A DNA stretch of 64,000 nucleotides from DATKYQ01 sp964640665 (GTDB taxonomy: Bacteria > Myxococcota > B64-G9), in contig CAZXHT010000012.1 in NCBI GenBank assembly GCA_964640665.1, positions 22,596-86,595 on the forward strand, written 5' to 3'. The notes beneath the pieces were generated by a model, which did not search any database, had not been told where the DNA came from, and saw nothing but the letters and a program-made list of their open reading frames with translations. The translations under genes were made by a program, and so were the position numbers. Below, piece by piece: positions 34,788-43,710 of the stretch. How positions within the stretch are numbered: position 1 is the stretch's first letter; every line of letters starts with the position of its first letter.

Positions 34788-35066
34788 ATGACAAAGGCAG
34801 AGTTGATCAACGAGGTTCTCAAGAGCAAGGGCATCCCAGAGATGTCGAAGAAGGCGACCGGCGAAGTGGTCGATGCCGTTTTCACGGTACTCTCGAAGGC
34901 GATCAAGAAAGAACATCGCTTCGTGTACCCGGGCTTCGGCACCTTCTCGGTGCGCAAGCGCAAGGCGCGCATGGGGCGCAACCCCCAGACGGGCGAGCAG
35001 ATCAAGATCTCCGCGAGTAAGACGGTGACCTTTAAGCCCGCTCCGCAGTTCAAGAAGGTCCTGTAG
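34788..35066 (+). CDS. HU-family DNA-binding protein
   Basis: 92 residues from the ATG at 34788 (GGAGGAG 5 nt upstream). HU/IHF fold: MTKAELINEVLKSK, the GFGTFSVRKRKAR loop, and the GRNPQTGEQIKI arm with the conserved Pro that kinks DNA, then VTFKPAPQFKKVL. It is an architectural DNA-bending protein. It lies between a strong promoter and a terminator, so it is a single-gene unit. Confidence 0.97.
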   Translation: MTKAELINEVLKSKGIPEMSKKATGEVVDAVFTVLSKAIKKEHRFVYPGFGTFSVRKRKARMGRNPQTGEQIKISASKTVTFKPAPQFKKVL

Positions 35067-35087
35067 TTTTTTCAGGCGAAGAACAGG

Positions 35088-35120
35088 CGAGGTCGCCATT
35101 CGGCGGCCTCGTTTTTTTTT
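35088..35120 (+). terminator. Rho-independent terminator after HU
   Basis: CGAGGTCGCC and GGCGGCCTCG pair over 10 bp with one G.T wobble and a 4-nt loop, followed by nine T. Confidence 0.93.
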
Positions 35121-35189
35121 GTTCCCCGCCGGGTGGCATTCTGGCAAAGTGGGGTACGAAAAGACGACTTTTCAAGAGGAGGTGTTGAA

Positions 35190-36059
35190 TTGGATGATAA
35201 GCTAGGTCAGAGGTTCCTTGAACTCGTTCGGCTTACCTCCTGTGACTTGGCCCCAGATGTCGAACAAGCCCTAGTGGCGGCGCGCGATGTCGAAGATGGC
35301 CGGGCGCGCTCGACGCTGGACTGGATGCTGAAGAACTCATCCGAGGCCAGGCGCAACTCGCTGCCCATTTGTCAGGACACGGGCACGTTGATCTTCTACG
35401 TCGATCACGGGTCTGACATCCTGACAAAAGACATTGAGAACGTGGCGCGAGAGGCCGTGGCCGAGGCCACGCGACGATCATTCCTGCGACCCAACGCCGT
35501 CGATCCAATCAGCGGCAAAAACACGGGAGATAATATTGGTCGCGGCAATCCGTATTTCCACTTCAACCAGACCGAGGAAAAGGGGCGCTTGAAGGTCAGG
35601 TTGATGCTCAAGGGCGGCGGCAGCGAGAACTGCGGCGTTCAATACTCGCTGCCCGACAGTAAGCTGCACGCCGGCCGAGATCTTCAGGGCATCAAGCGCT
35701 GCATCCTAGACGCCGCCTACAGGGCGCAGGGTTTCGGCTGCGCCCCGGGCACACTAGGTGTGGGAATCGGCGGTGACAGGGGAAGTTCGTATATCGAGTC
35801 AAAAGAGCAACTTTTCCGTAAGCAGGGCGAGCCGAATCACGATAAGGATCTGGATGTTTTAGAGCGGGAACTGACCGAGACCCTCAATCGCCTCGAGATA
35901 GGGCCGATGGGCTTCGGCGGAAAGACAACCGTGCTGGGTGTCAAGATAGGCTTGCGACACAGGCTGCCGGCTTGTTATTTCGTGACCATCAGCTACATGT
36001 GTTGGGCCTACCGGCGCCGCTCGATGACAATCGAAGGCGACAGCGTCGTATACGAGTGA
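35190..36059 (+). CDS. Class I fumarate hydratase, alpha subunit
   Basis: 289 residues from a TTG at 35190, chosen because GAGGAGG lies 7 nt before it and no ATG is near. Iron-sulfur hydratase N-terminal subunit: PICQDTGTLIFYVDHG, KGGGSENCGVQYSL and QGFGCAPGTLGVGIGGDRG supply the conserved Cys ligands for the 4Fe-4S cluster and active-site residues. Interconverts fumarate and malate in the TCA cycle, or tartrate in the TtdA branch. The beta gene follows after 20 bp. Confidence 0.93.
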   Translation: MDDKLGQRFLELVRLTSCDLAPDVEQALVAARDVEDGRARSTLDWMLKNSSEARRNSLPICQDTGTLIFYVDHGSDILTKDIENVAREAVAEATRRSFLRPNAVDPISGKNTGDNIGRGNPYFHFNQTEEKGRLKVRLMLKGGGSENCGVQYSLPDSKLHAGRDLQGIKRCILDAAYRAQGFGCAPGTLGVGIGGDRGSSYIESKEQLFRKQGEPNHDKDLDVLERELTETLNRLEIGPMGFGGKTTVLGVKIGLRHRLPACYFVTISYMCWAYRRRSMTIEGDSVVYE

Positions 36060-36079
36060 TGTGCTCGGGGAGAAATGCC

Positions 36080-36661
36080 ATGAAAACCATTCAGCTGCCG
36101 ACATCCGAGCGTGTCATCCGCGATCTTCAGGTGGGCGACGAAGTGGGCATCAGCGGCCTGATGATCACCGCCCGCGATGCCGCCCACAAGTACATGATCG
36201 AACAGGATGCCGTTGAGGTGAAGAATATCATCAGAGACGGCATGATCTATCACTGCGGCCCGATCGTGGCCCGCGACGGCGACCAGTGGCGCTTCGTGGC
36301 CGCCGGCCCGACGACATCCAAGCGCGAGGAACCCTACGAGGCCGAGATCATCGAGCGCTACGGGGTCAGGGCGATCATCGGAAAAGGCGGCATGGGCGAA
36401 AAGACGCTGCATGCCTGCGCCAAGCATGGCGCGGTCTACCTGCACGCCATCGGAGGTCTGGCGGTGATTCTGGCCAAGTCCGTGCGCCGGGTGGTTGCCG
36501 TGCACAAGCTCGATGAGTTCGGTGTGCCCGAGGCCATGTGGGTGATCGAGGTCGAGAATTTTCCGGCGGTGGTCACCATGGATTCCCACGGAAAGAGCCT
36601 GCACGCCGATGTGCTCGACAAGTCGACACGGCGATTCGCTGAACTGAGTGCGTCGATCTGA
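36080..36661 (+). CDS. Class I fumarate hydratase, beta subunit
   Basis: 193 residues from the ATG at 36080 (GGGGAG 8 nt upstream). Fumerase C-terminal domain: LQVGDEVGISGLMITARDAA, MIYHCGPIV, AAGPTTSKREEPY, RAIIGKGGMGEKTLHACA and AVYLHAIGGLAVIL. Forms the hydratase with the alpha subunit as in two-gene fumarases of many bacteria and archaea. Confidence 0.95.
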   Translation: MKTIQLPTSERVIRDLQVGDEVGISGLMITARDAAHKYMIEQDAVEVKNIIRDGMIYHCGPIVARDGDQWRFVAAGPTTSKREEPYEAEIIERYGVRAIIGKGGMGEKTLHACAKHGAVYLHAIGGLAVILAKSVRRVVAVHKLDEFGVPEAMWVIEVENFPAVVTMDSHGKSLHADVLDKSTRRFAELSASI

Positions 36662-36676
36662 AGAATGGAGACAGTC

Positions 36677-37318
36677 ATGAAAAGCGTGTCCAGCGCCAGT
36701 GTGTTTTTTATCCTGGCAATGTGTTCCGCCTGCGCTGGGAGCGGGGGAGGAGACAACACCGGCGCCCTGGCCTACGTGGGCATCGGCGAGGGTAAAGTGT
36801 TCGACTACGACATCGACATCGGGTTGGCTCTACCCGAGGCCGGAGAGGTCAAGGTCGTCGGGATCGACCCGGAGTACGCCGACGGCGAGGAATGCTACAA
36901 GGTCGATATGCGCCAGAGCGGCTTCCCGATAGCCACCCGCTGGTACCAGGTTACACCCGCCGGCTTGTTCCTGCTGGGAGAAGACGTCATGGAAAGTTCT
37001 ATCGTCGTCGAACGCCGCTATCTGACCCCGGTCAAGCTCTTGCCGTACCCGCTCGAAAACGAGCAGGGCTTTCCAGTGCAGAGTTGGTCGACCCAGACAG
37101 ACGTCGAGCAGGGCGGCAGCGAGATGCATCGTTTCGATAATATTGCCAAGGAGTCGATTCAGGTGCCGGCCGGAACTTTCGAAGTCTTCCACCTGGAGCA
37201 TGCGCGAAAGAGAGACGGCACGGATATCCCCACCCTGGAGGAGTATTTTTCGCCCCAAAACTGGTACGTGCAGTTCGAATATCCCAAGGATTCAATCTGG
37301 CAGTTGAAGCAGCCGTAA
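36677..37318 (+). CDS. Lipoprotein, unknown function
   Basis: 213 residues from the ATG at 36677 (GGAGAC 6 nt upstream). Signal with lipobox (AMCSAC). The mature protein is beta-rich (KVFDYDIDIGLALPEAGEVK, FRY-type strands, IQVPAGTFEVFHLEHARK) and resembles generic secreted DUF3108-like proteins that read lipid or metal signals; I cannot name it. It follows the fumarase beta gene by 15 bp and could be read through from it. Confidence 0.75.
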   Translation: MKSVSSASVFFILAMCSACAGSGGGDNTGALAYVGIGEGKVFDYDIDIGLALPEAGEVKVVGIDPEYADGEECYKVDMRQSGFPIATRWYQVTPAGLFLLGEDVMESSIVVERRYLTPVKLLPYPLENEQGFPVQSWSTQTDVEQGGSEMHRFDNIAKESIQVPAGTFEVFHLEHARKRDGTDIPTLEEYFSPQNWYVQFEYPKDSIWQLKQP

Positions 37319-37336
37319 CTTTCCTGAAAAGTCAGA

Positions 37337-39232
37337 TCAGATCATCTTTTCAATCAGCAGGCGCTTGCTTTTCAGCAATGAACCGCTCGCGGCCAGTTCC
37401 TGCGGGATGCGACAGGTGCCCGGCTCGGCGCCGGGATCGCCCAGGCTGGCGTGGATCGACTTGAGTCCTCCCAGCCAGCGGCGCCCGTCCCGGACGTGAA
37501 CCAGGTCACCGATCTTCGCGGCCATGCGTTTCATCGCGGCCGGATCGACCTGGACCAGGTTGATCTCGCCTGCTTGCACTTGTTCGATGAAGACCGGTCG
37601 GGCGCTCACCTCGTGACCCTCGGCCAGGTTGGGCGCGGAGCCCTTGAAGATGCGCATGGCATCCTTGATCGTGTTCCAGGTAAGCCCCTTGATCCCGGTG
37701 CGTTCTCTGGGCCGGGTGAAGAAGGTTACGACGATGCCGATAGCCGCCGAGACGGCCAGGGCGTACAAGGCCCTGATGTATGTGAAGGCTTTGTAGCTGG
37801 GTTGGGCGATGTCCCCGTGGGCGAACATGGGAGTGCCGTGTGAGAACGGAGTAATCAACTGGGGCCAGACAAAGCTCAGGCCGACCGCCAGCGAACCGCC
37901 GATCATGGTCCACAAGGCGGCCCGGGGCGTGAAGCGGTTCCAGAAAACTCCCAACAGCAGAGCCACTGCCATCGGCGGAGTAACCGCCGCCGTGAAGGTG
38001 CCGTGGGCGACATAGATTGATTCGAACTGGCCGAAGACCGGCACCAGCATCAAGCCGACAGCCGCGGTGCCGAGTGAAACCCAGCGCGAGGCCGACAGAT
38101 AGTGCTTATCGGATTGGCCCGGCTTAATATAGGGACGATAGATGTCGTTGACTGCCACGGCGCTGACGGCGTTGATCAGCGTGTCGGCGGTCGACATCAA
38201 GGCTGCGGTCAGGGCAGCCAACACAAGTCCGAAGACGCCGGGCCGGCAGAGGGCATCGGCCACCACGACGAAGATGTCATCCAGGTCGGCGGGGACTTGA
38301 ATCAGGCCGGCCGCGGCCAGCGCCTTGCCTATCCAGCCGGCGTTGGAGACGGCCACTGCCGCCAGCGGCATGAGCACCAGCAGAATGAAGAACATTGCCT
38401 TGCGTCCCTCGCGCACCGAGCGCGCCGAGAGGAAACGCATGATCAGTCCCTGGTTGAGAAAGTAGAAGGCGACCCCATTGCCGAAGGCGTCTTGCCAGAA
38501 AATACCCACCGAGTTGAAATCGGCGGGGCGGTTGAAGTTGGCGAAGGGTAGGCGATGCCCGGGTGGCAGAAGGTGCCAGAAATTGGAAGCCCCGGCCAGC
38601 AAGCCTTTCTCGTCCCCCAGCGCCGAGAAGCCCAGAAACAGCAGAACGAAGCCGGCTACCAGCAACAGCATGCCCTGCAGCAGGTCGGTCATGATCACCG
38701 ATGTCTGGCCGCCGGCCATGACGTAGAAGCCCGTCACAACCGCCACAAGTGCAGCCGCGCCGAAGACCGGCCAGCCCAGTAATACGTTCAGGCACTTGCC
38801 CAGAGTCAGAAGGTTGATGCCGATGTAACCCACCATGTAGACCAGCAGGATGATGGTGGCCACGCTGCGGGAGGGGCGGTCGAAACGCTTCTCGAAGTAC
38901 TCCGGAATAGAGGTTATACGCATGAAGTAGATGATCGGCAGCCAACCGAAAGCCCAGAGCGGCATCCAGAACCAGTCGTTAAGGTATGTCATGCTGCTCG
39001 ACAACCCGTAGGTGAAGGCCTTGGAGCTGTACTTGTAGAAACTGTAGGAGCCGACCGTGGTGGCCACGCAGGAGAATGCGATCAGCCACCAGGAGAAGCG
39101 CTGCCCGCCGAAGAAGAAGTCCTTGGTAGACTTGGTGAAGCGTGCAAACAGGGCTCCGAAGCCGAGTACGACGACGAAGTAGCCGATGATCAACCCGTAG
39201 TCGAGCGGGGTGCCAACGATGGAGTCGCTCAT
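37337..39232 (-). CDS. Sodium:solute symporter (SSF family)
   Basis: 631 residues, about 13 membrane segments. SSF features: LIIGYFVVVLGFGALFARFT start, GGQRFSWWLIAFSCVATTVG, SIPEYFEKRFDRPSRSVATI (the conserved EY..RF), and LAALTAALMSTADTLINAVS. The C-terminus (about 525-631) is a cytosolic extension beginning VSARPVFIEQV that may regulate transport. The substrate is unknown (sugar, amino acid or vitamin). It is preceded by a small two-helix gene, a common companion of SSF transporters. Confidence 0.93.
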   Translation of the reverse strand: MSDSIVGTPLDYGLIIGYFVVVLGFGALFARFTKSTKDFFFGGQRFSWWLIAFSCVATTVGSYSFYKYSSKAFTYGLSSSMTYLNDWFWMPLWAFGWLPIIYFMRITSIPEYFEKRFDRPSRSVATIILLVYMVGYIGINLLTLGKCLNVLLGWPVFGAAALVAVVTGFYVMAGGQTSVIMTDLLQGMLLLVAGFVLLFLGFSALGDEKGLLAGASNFWHLLPPGHRLPFANFNRPADFNSVGIFWQDAFGNGVAFYFLNQGLIMRFLSARSVREGRKAMFFILLVLMPLAAVAVSNAGWIGKALAAAGLIQVPADLDDIFVVVADALCRPGVFGLVLAALTAALMSTADTLINAVSAVAVNDIYRPYIKPGQSDKHYLSASRWVSLGTAAVGLMLVPVFGQFESIYVAHGTFTAAVTPPMAVALLLGVFWNRFTPRAALWTMIGGSLAVGLSFVWPQLITPFSHGTPMFAHGDIAQPSYKAFTYIRALYALAVSAAIGIVVTFFTRPRERTGIKGLTWNTIKDAMRIFKGSAPNLAEGHEVSARPVFIEQVQAGEINLVQVDPAAMKRMAAKIGDLVHVRDGRRWLGGLKSIHASLGDPGAEPGTCRIPQELAASGSLLKSKRLLIEKMI

Positions 39233-39241
39233 GACGAAATA

Positions 39242-39439
39242 TCAGCCCGGCGAAGCCAGCAGCATGAAAGAAAGATGCAGTCCGAAAATCAATAACAGGC
39301 CGCCGACCATTCCAAAAGTGTTGCGGCGCATACGCACGGTTGCCAGGCCGACATTACCCTGGCGCCATGCGTAGATCATACCGACGATGAAGATCACTCC
39401 CCCCACGGCGTAGTTGTAGATAAAGCTGTTCCAGGCCAA
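39242..39439 (-). CDS. Small two-helix membrane protein paired with the SSF symporter
   Basis: 65 residues from a TTG at 39439, which has GGAGG 5 nt upstream; upstream Met codons have none. Two hydrophobic helices (YNYAVGGVIFIVGMIYAWRQ and MVGGLLLIFGLHLSFML) with a basic loop. The stop is 9 bp before the symporter start, so it is co-transcribed and likely helps that transporter. The family name is not certain. Confidence 0.65.
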   Translation of the reverse strand: MAWNSFIYNYAVGGVIFIVGMIYAWRQGNVGLATVRMRRNTFGMVGGLLLIFGLHLSFMLLASPG

Positions 39440-39506
39440 TTTATCCTCCGCGCCATGCTTGCGCTTTTGTTGCACAGAGATATCTGGGCATGGCTGCTTT
39501 GTCAAC

Positions 39507-39535
39507 TTGACAGGTTCTGTAACAAGCGGTAGTTT
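39507..39535 (+). promoter_or_regulatory. Candidate promoter upstream of the metal-uptake-like cluster
   Basis: TTGACA (39507-39512), 17-nt spacer, TAGTTT (39530-39535). It lies about 35 bp before the first gene of the cluster. An ACAG-N3-CTGT repeat overlaps its -35 region and might bind a regulator, but this is weak. Confidence 0.45.
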
Positions 39536-39569
39536 CCGTGAACTATTTAGGGGGATAGACGGCAGGGGA

Positions 39570-39998
39570 ATGACGACGCGCAGACCGAAATTGGGCAAGA
39601 CCGGCAGGGTGGGGTGGCCTGTATTAATTCTGCTGGTTTTCGGCTGGATGGCGCAACTTCCCTTTGTTCACCAGATACACTTGGCCTTCGACAATGTGGA
39701 GCACATCTGGTGCCCCTGGCACCAGCGACTGGAACACGTGGATGCCCAGCGGGATGATACAGAGTCGGCAGGAGAAAGACGGCGGACTCCCGGGTCGGAC
39801 ATCACAAGCGCGAACGGTAGGATCAAGCGTCAAGCCTGCCCCTTGAGCCTGATGCATCAGGTCACGGGCTCGTTCCTGCAGATTTCCTGGTTGCAGATAT
39901 ATTTGCCCGAACGAAAGATTTTCGGCGGGCTCGATAACCCTCTCCTTTTCTCCGATGTCTTGTATTACGCGCCAAAGCTTTCCCCGCCTTTCTGCTGA
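39570..39998 (+). CDS. Single-helix protein with conserved His/Cys-rich periplasmic segment
   Basis: 142 residues. One helix near the N-terminus (WPVLILLVFGWMAQLPFV), then QIHLAFDNVEHIWCPWHQRL with a HxxH/CxxH-type cluster that looks like a metal site, and a C-terminus ending APKLSPPFC. The same architecture (His/Cys cluster, then A-P-K-x-S-P-P end) is familiar from myxobacterial proteins beside metal-related genes, but I cannot give a family name. A second frame on the opposite strand overlaps it and is judged noncoding. The start ATG has AGGGG almost adjacent, so translation may be weak. It precedes the porin and binding protein by 90 bp. Confidence 0.5.
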   Translation: MTTRRPKLGKTGRVGWPVLILLVFGWMAQLPFVHQIHLAFDNVEHIWCPWHQRLEHVDAQRDDTESAGERRRTPGSDITSANGRIKRQACPLSLMHQVTGSFLQISWLQIYLPERKIFGGLDNPLLFSDVLYYAPKLSPPFC

Positions 39999-40087
39999 CC
40001 GGATCAAAATACTGATTGACATTTTTTCGCTGAACGTCGCAACCGATCCACAGTTGTGGCAGTTGGGCCTAATAGCAGGAGGAGGCA

Positions 40088-41320
40088 ATGAAGAGTACCA
40101 CAACCATGGCGCTGACAACTCTCTTTGGTTGTTTTCTGTTCATTTCCCCGGCGTTGGCCGGGCAGGCGGACGACGATGACGAGATCGAGCGTTTGCGCAA
40201 AGAAGCAGGAGCCGCCATCGAGCAGACCAGTAGTGAATCCGAAGACGAACTGCCCAGGCTCCAGACCGATACCGTCTTCAGTAGCGGCAACCGCGCACTG
40301 CAGGCCTTGAACCCCGAGATAAGTGTGGTGGTCGATGCCGGGGCGCGGGCCAAGATGACCGATTTTGACGGCGATACACTTGGTGACGAGTCGCAGTTCT
40401 ATTTTAGGGTGCTGGGCCTGCATTTTCAGGCCAACCTCGATCCCTTCTCGTTTTTCAAGGCCACAATCGGGTTTCATGCGGACGGAGTCGAACTGGGCGA
40501 GGCCTATGCCACCTGGGTCAACGTGCTTCCCGGGCTCAACCTGACGCTGGGCAAGTTCAGGCAGCAGTTCGGAGTTATCCAGCGTTGGCACGTCCCTTCA
40601 CTGGACCAGTACGATTTTCCGCTGGCGATCACAACTCTTCTTGGATCAAGCGGCCTCAACCAGATAGGTTTTTCGCTCGAGTGGCTCGTTCCCGCCTTGT
40701 GGACCGATGATCAGCGTCTCGTGCTGCAGGTGACCAACTCGTCCAACGAGCATCTCTTCAACGGACAGCAGTTTGGCGTGCCTGCCGCACTGCTGCACTG
40801 GAGCCAGTATTACGACCTGAGCCGGTCGACCTATCTTGAACTGGGCCTTACGGGCATGCTAGGCACCAACAACAAGCGCAACCTGCTCGACGAAAACGGC
40901 GACCGCAGCGACGAGCCTTGGCGCATGACAACGTTGGCCGGGGCCGATTTGACCGTATCCTGGTCGCCTTTGAACAATGAGCGCTACCGGCATTTGACAT
41001 GGCGCAGCGAGTTCTACTGGGTCGGGCAGGAGACGCCCGATGGTTACCTGGCTGCCGGAGGGGGATACAGTTATCTGGACGCCGGCCTGAGTGAGGTTTG
41101 GGCCATCGGGGTGCGCGGTGACCTGACCCAGCCCTTCACAGTCGACAACGACGGCCGTTGGATCTGGCAGGCGGTGGCCTACCTGACTTGGTGGGAAAGC
41201 CCCTGGGTCAAGATCCGCCTGCAACTCGCGCACAAAGACGGCGACGGCCAGCCGACGGAGGAAATGCTCATGATCCAGATGGTATTCTCCGCCGGACCGC
41301 ACAAGCACGACCGATATTAG
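40088..41320 (+). CDS. Outer-membrane porin-like protein
   Basis: 410 residues with signal peptide (MALTTLFGCFLFISPALAGQ) and a short acidic coiled segment. The rest is beta-barrel sequence resembling phosphate-selective porin O/P: DAGARAKMTDFDGDTLGDES, LTLGKFRQQFGVIQRWHVPS, FYWVGQETPDG, and a terminal strand. GGAGGAGG precedes the ATG. The next gene, a metal-binding protein, starts 19 bp on, so the pore may feed the ABC importer. Confidence 0.8.
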   Translation: MKSTTTMALTTLFGCFLFISPALAGQADDDDEIERLRKEAGAAIEQTSSESEDELPRLQTDTVFSSGNRALQALNPEISVVVDAGARAKMTDFDGDTLGDESQFYFRVLGLHFQANLDPFSFFKATIGFHADGVELGEAYATWVNVLPGLNLTLGKFRQQFGVIQRWHVPSLDQYDFPLAITTLLGSSGLNQIGFSLEWLVPALWTDDQRLVLQVTNSSNEHLFNGQQFGVPAALLHWSQYYDLSRSTYLELGLTGMLGTNNKRNLLDENGDRSDEPWRMTTLAGADLTVSWSPLNNERYRHLTWRSEFYWVGQETPDGYLAAGGGYSYLDAGLSEVWAIGVRGDLTQPFTVDNDGRWIWQAVAYLTWWESPWVKIRLQLAHKDGDGQPTEEMLMIQMVFSAGPHKHDRY

Positions 41321-41339
41321 GTCGAGGAGGAAACTCATC

Positions 41340-42389
41340 ATGCGAAAATCTTGCATTACAATACTCTCGTTGACGTTGATGGCAGCGATCATGATCCCCA
41401 GCGCTCCTGCCGGGGCTCAGGATAAGAAGGTAAACGTCGTCGCCTCGTTGTCCAGTTATGCCGCCATAGCCAAGGAAATTGGCGGCGACCTGGTCTCGGT
41501 GGACTGGATCGTCGACGGCGGCCAGGATCCCCACTTCGTCCGTCCGCGGCCGAGCCTGGCCCGGAAACTTGCAAACGCCGACCTGTTTGTGAGCACCGGA
41601 ATGGACTTGGAGCTTTGGGCTCCTTCGCTGATCGATCTCTCCGGCAATGACGAGATCCGCAGCGGCCAGCGTCGCTACGTCTCGGCCAGCCATGGAGTGC
41701 GCCTACTGGAAGTGCCCAAGGTCAAGAGCCGTTCAGAGGGCGGGGTGCACATCTACGGCAACCCGCACTTCGTAAACGACCCGTTGGCCGGCGAGGTGAT
41801 TGCCAGGAATATCGCCACCGGCCTTAGCCGAGTCGATCCCGAGCATGAGCGGGTATATGCCGCCAACCTCAAACGTTTCAACCACGAGATCGACAGGCGT
41901 CTCTTTGGTGACGACCTTTTGCGAGTCCTGGGGCCCAAGATCCTGCATCGCCTGTCCAAGAAATCGAACTCGATGATCTCGTTCCTCGAGAAGAAAAGCT
42001 ACAAGGGCAAGCCGTTGATCAATATGTTGGGAGGCTGGATGAGAAAAAGCCTCAAGTTCAGGAGCAAAAAAGTAGTTGCCTACCACAAGCAGTGGGTCTA
42101 CTTCGATGATCTTTTCGGCCTTGAGGTTGTCAACAATGTCGAGCCACGGCCGTCCATTCCCCCCACGCCGCGACACATCGATCAGCTCATCAAACAGATG
42201 CGCAGGGAGAAGATCGAAGTTATCCTGGCGGCCAGCTACTACGACCTGACCAAGGTTCGCCTGATTGCCGATCAGGTTGGTGCCAGGGCGATTATCGTTG
42301 CCATGGGAGTCGGGGGAGTCACTGGTGTCGACACCTACTTCGATTTGATAGATCACATGGTCGATCAAATCGCATCAGCCTATAAGTAA
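41340..42389 (+). CDS. Zinc/manganese-type ABC transporter substrate-binding protein
   Basis: 349 residues with signal peptide (MAAIMIPSAPAGAQ). Cluster A-I metal-binding fold: VVASLSSYAAIAKEIGGDLV, the ligand regions QDPHFVRPRPSLARKLANAD and GNPHFVNDPLAGEVIARNIA, the helix-linked KVVAYHKQWVYFDDLFGLEV His, and the closing VEVILAASYYDL. It captures a divalent metal, likely Zn or Mn, in the periplasm. GGAGGA precedes the ATG. It is followed directly by the permease. Confidence 0.92.
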   Translation: MRKSCITILSLTLMAAIMIPSAPAGAQDKKVNVVASLSSYAAIAKEIGGDLVSVDWIVDGGQDPHFVRPRPSLARKLANADLFVSTGMDLELWAPSLIDLSGNDEIRSGQRRYVSASHGVRLLEVPKVKSRSEGGVHIYGNPHFVNDPLAGEVIARNIATGLSRVDPEHERVYAANLKRFNHEIDRRLFGDDLLRVLGPKILHRLSKKSNSMISFLEKKSYKGKPLINMLGGWMRKSLKFRSKKVVAYHKQWVYFDDLFGLEVVNNVEPRPSIPPTPRHIDQLIKQMRREKIEVILAASYYDLTKVRLIADQVGARAIIVAMGVGGVTGVDTYFDLIDHMVDQIASAYK

Positions 42390-42405
42390 GACCGGAGGAC
42401 GTGTC

Positions 42406-43671
42406 ATGCACCAACTTGGTGTCTCAGACTTGATGCTGCGGGCGTTTCTCGAGTGCCTGATCCTGGTCGGCATTCATGCCTACCTTGGATTGCACGTCAT
42501 CCGCCGCAAGGTCATCTTCGTCGATTTGGCCCTGGCACAAGTCGCCGCCCTGGGCACCACGGTGGGTTTTATCTTTGGCATGGCTCCCGACTCCACGGCG
42601 GCCTTGCTGTTTTCGATGCTTTTTACGTTCGTGGCCGCCGCACTTTTCGCAATCACGAGGACCCGGCGCGACCGGGTGCCTCAGGAGGCCATCATCGGAG
42701 TGGTTTTTGCCATCGCCTCGGCGGTGGTCATCCTGGTCGTCGATCGAGCCCCGCACGGCGCCGAGCATATTAAGGAGGTCATGACCGGGGCCATCCTATG
42801 GGTGCGCTGGGATGCGATCATCCTGGCGGCCTGTGCCTATAGTGCTATCGGCCTGTTCCACTACGTTTTCCGCAAACCCATTCTTGCCATCAGCGAGGAC
42901 CCCGACAAGGCCAAGGCGGACGGAATTCGACTGTGGGTCTGGGATTTCTGGTTCTACCTGTCGTTCGGGATGGTGATCTCGATTTCGGTGCACACCGCCG
43001 GTGTGCTGCTGGTGTTCGTTTTCCTGGTGGTGCCGGCAATTATCGCCAGTATGGTAACCAGCCAGTTGTTCTACCAACTTCTGGTAGGCTGGGGGATGGG
43101 ATTTCTGGTGACGGTTTTAGGGTTGGGCACGTCGTACCTGGCCGACATGCCGGCAGGGCCCAGCGTTGTGGCCTTCTATGGAATAGTGCTCGGTTTGGCC
43201 GCCCTGGTAATCCGCGTCATCCGCGCAGATAACAGGCTCCGTGCTCTGGTTCGGATTGCCGTGGGGACGCTGGTCACGGCGGTAATTGTCGGTTTCGTCT
43301 GGTTTTCAGGCTGGGCGCTTTCCCGGACGGAATTGGCTCACTCTTCCCGTGGCCAAGACAATACACATAAGCCGGCGCTTTCGAACGCGGCCGTGAAAAA
43401 GCAAGCGCCGGTTGCAAGCGATGATCTGGTCGAGTTGAAAAAAACCACTAACGATCCCCATCGCGAGGCCGATAGACTGCTAGGAATACTAAAAACCACC
43501 GAGGTTCCCTTTGTCCGTGAAGAGGCGCTGGATGCGCTTTCGAAGCTGGCAGGCAGGAAGTTCACGGGTGTTGACCCGGAGAAAGACTCAGCCGAAAACG
43601 CCAAGGGCCTGCGAGTAATTGAAGAATGGGTGAACTCGGGGCGAGTTGACAGGAATAGCGCCGACAAATAG
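42406..43671 (+). CDS. Metal ABC transporter permease with C-terminal extension
   Basis: 421 residues. Residues 1-290 form the ABC-3 permease (RAFLECLILVGIHAYLGLHV, FVDLALAQVAALGTTVGFIF, VVPAIIASMVTSQLFYQLLV). From ~300 an additional 120-residue soluble tail follows with coiled and HEAT-like pattern (DPHREADRLLGILKTTEVPF), which is not usual for ZnuB. GGAGGAC precedes the ATG. No ATP-binding (ZnuC) gene occurs next to it in the window. Confidence 0.88.
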   Translation: MHQLGVSDLMLRAFLECLILVGIHAYLGLHVIRRKVIFVDLALAQVAALGTTVGFIFGMAPDSTAALLFSMLFTFVAAALFAITRTRRDRVPQEAIIGVVFAIASAVVILVVDRAPHGAEHIKEVMTGAILWVRWDAIILAACAYSAIGLFHYVFRKPILAISEDPDKAKADGIRLWVWDFWFYLSFGMVISISVHTAGVLLVFVFLVVPAIIASMVTSQLFYQLLVGWGMGFLVTVLGLGTSYLADMPAGPSVVAFYGIVLGLAALVIRVIRADNRLRALVRIAVGTLVTAVIVGFVWFSGWALSRTELAHSSRGQDNTHKPALSNAAVKKQAPVASDDLVELKKTTNDPHREADRLLGILKTTEVPFVREEALDALSKLAGRKFTGVDPEKDSAENAKGLRVIEEWVNSGRVDRNSADK

Positions 43672-43710
43672 ACTCTCGGTGAAACGTGTGTAAAAGAGGG
43701 GAGAGTGCCC

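Noticed and set aside
39624..40118. Minus-strand 164-residue ORF opposite the CPWH protein
   Set aside because: No ribosome site or signal; the plus-strand frame has a membrane helix and a conserved-looking end.
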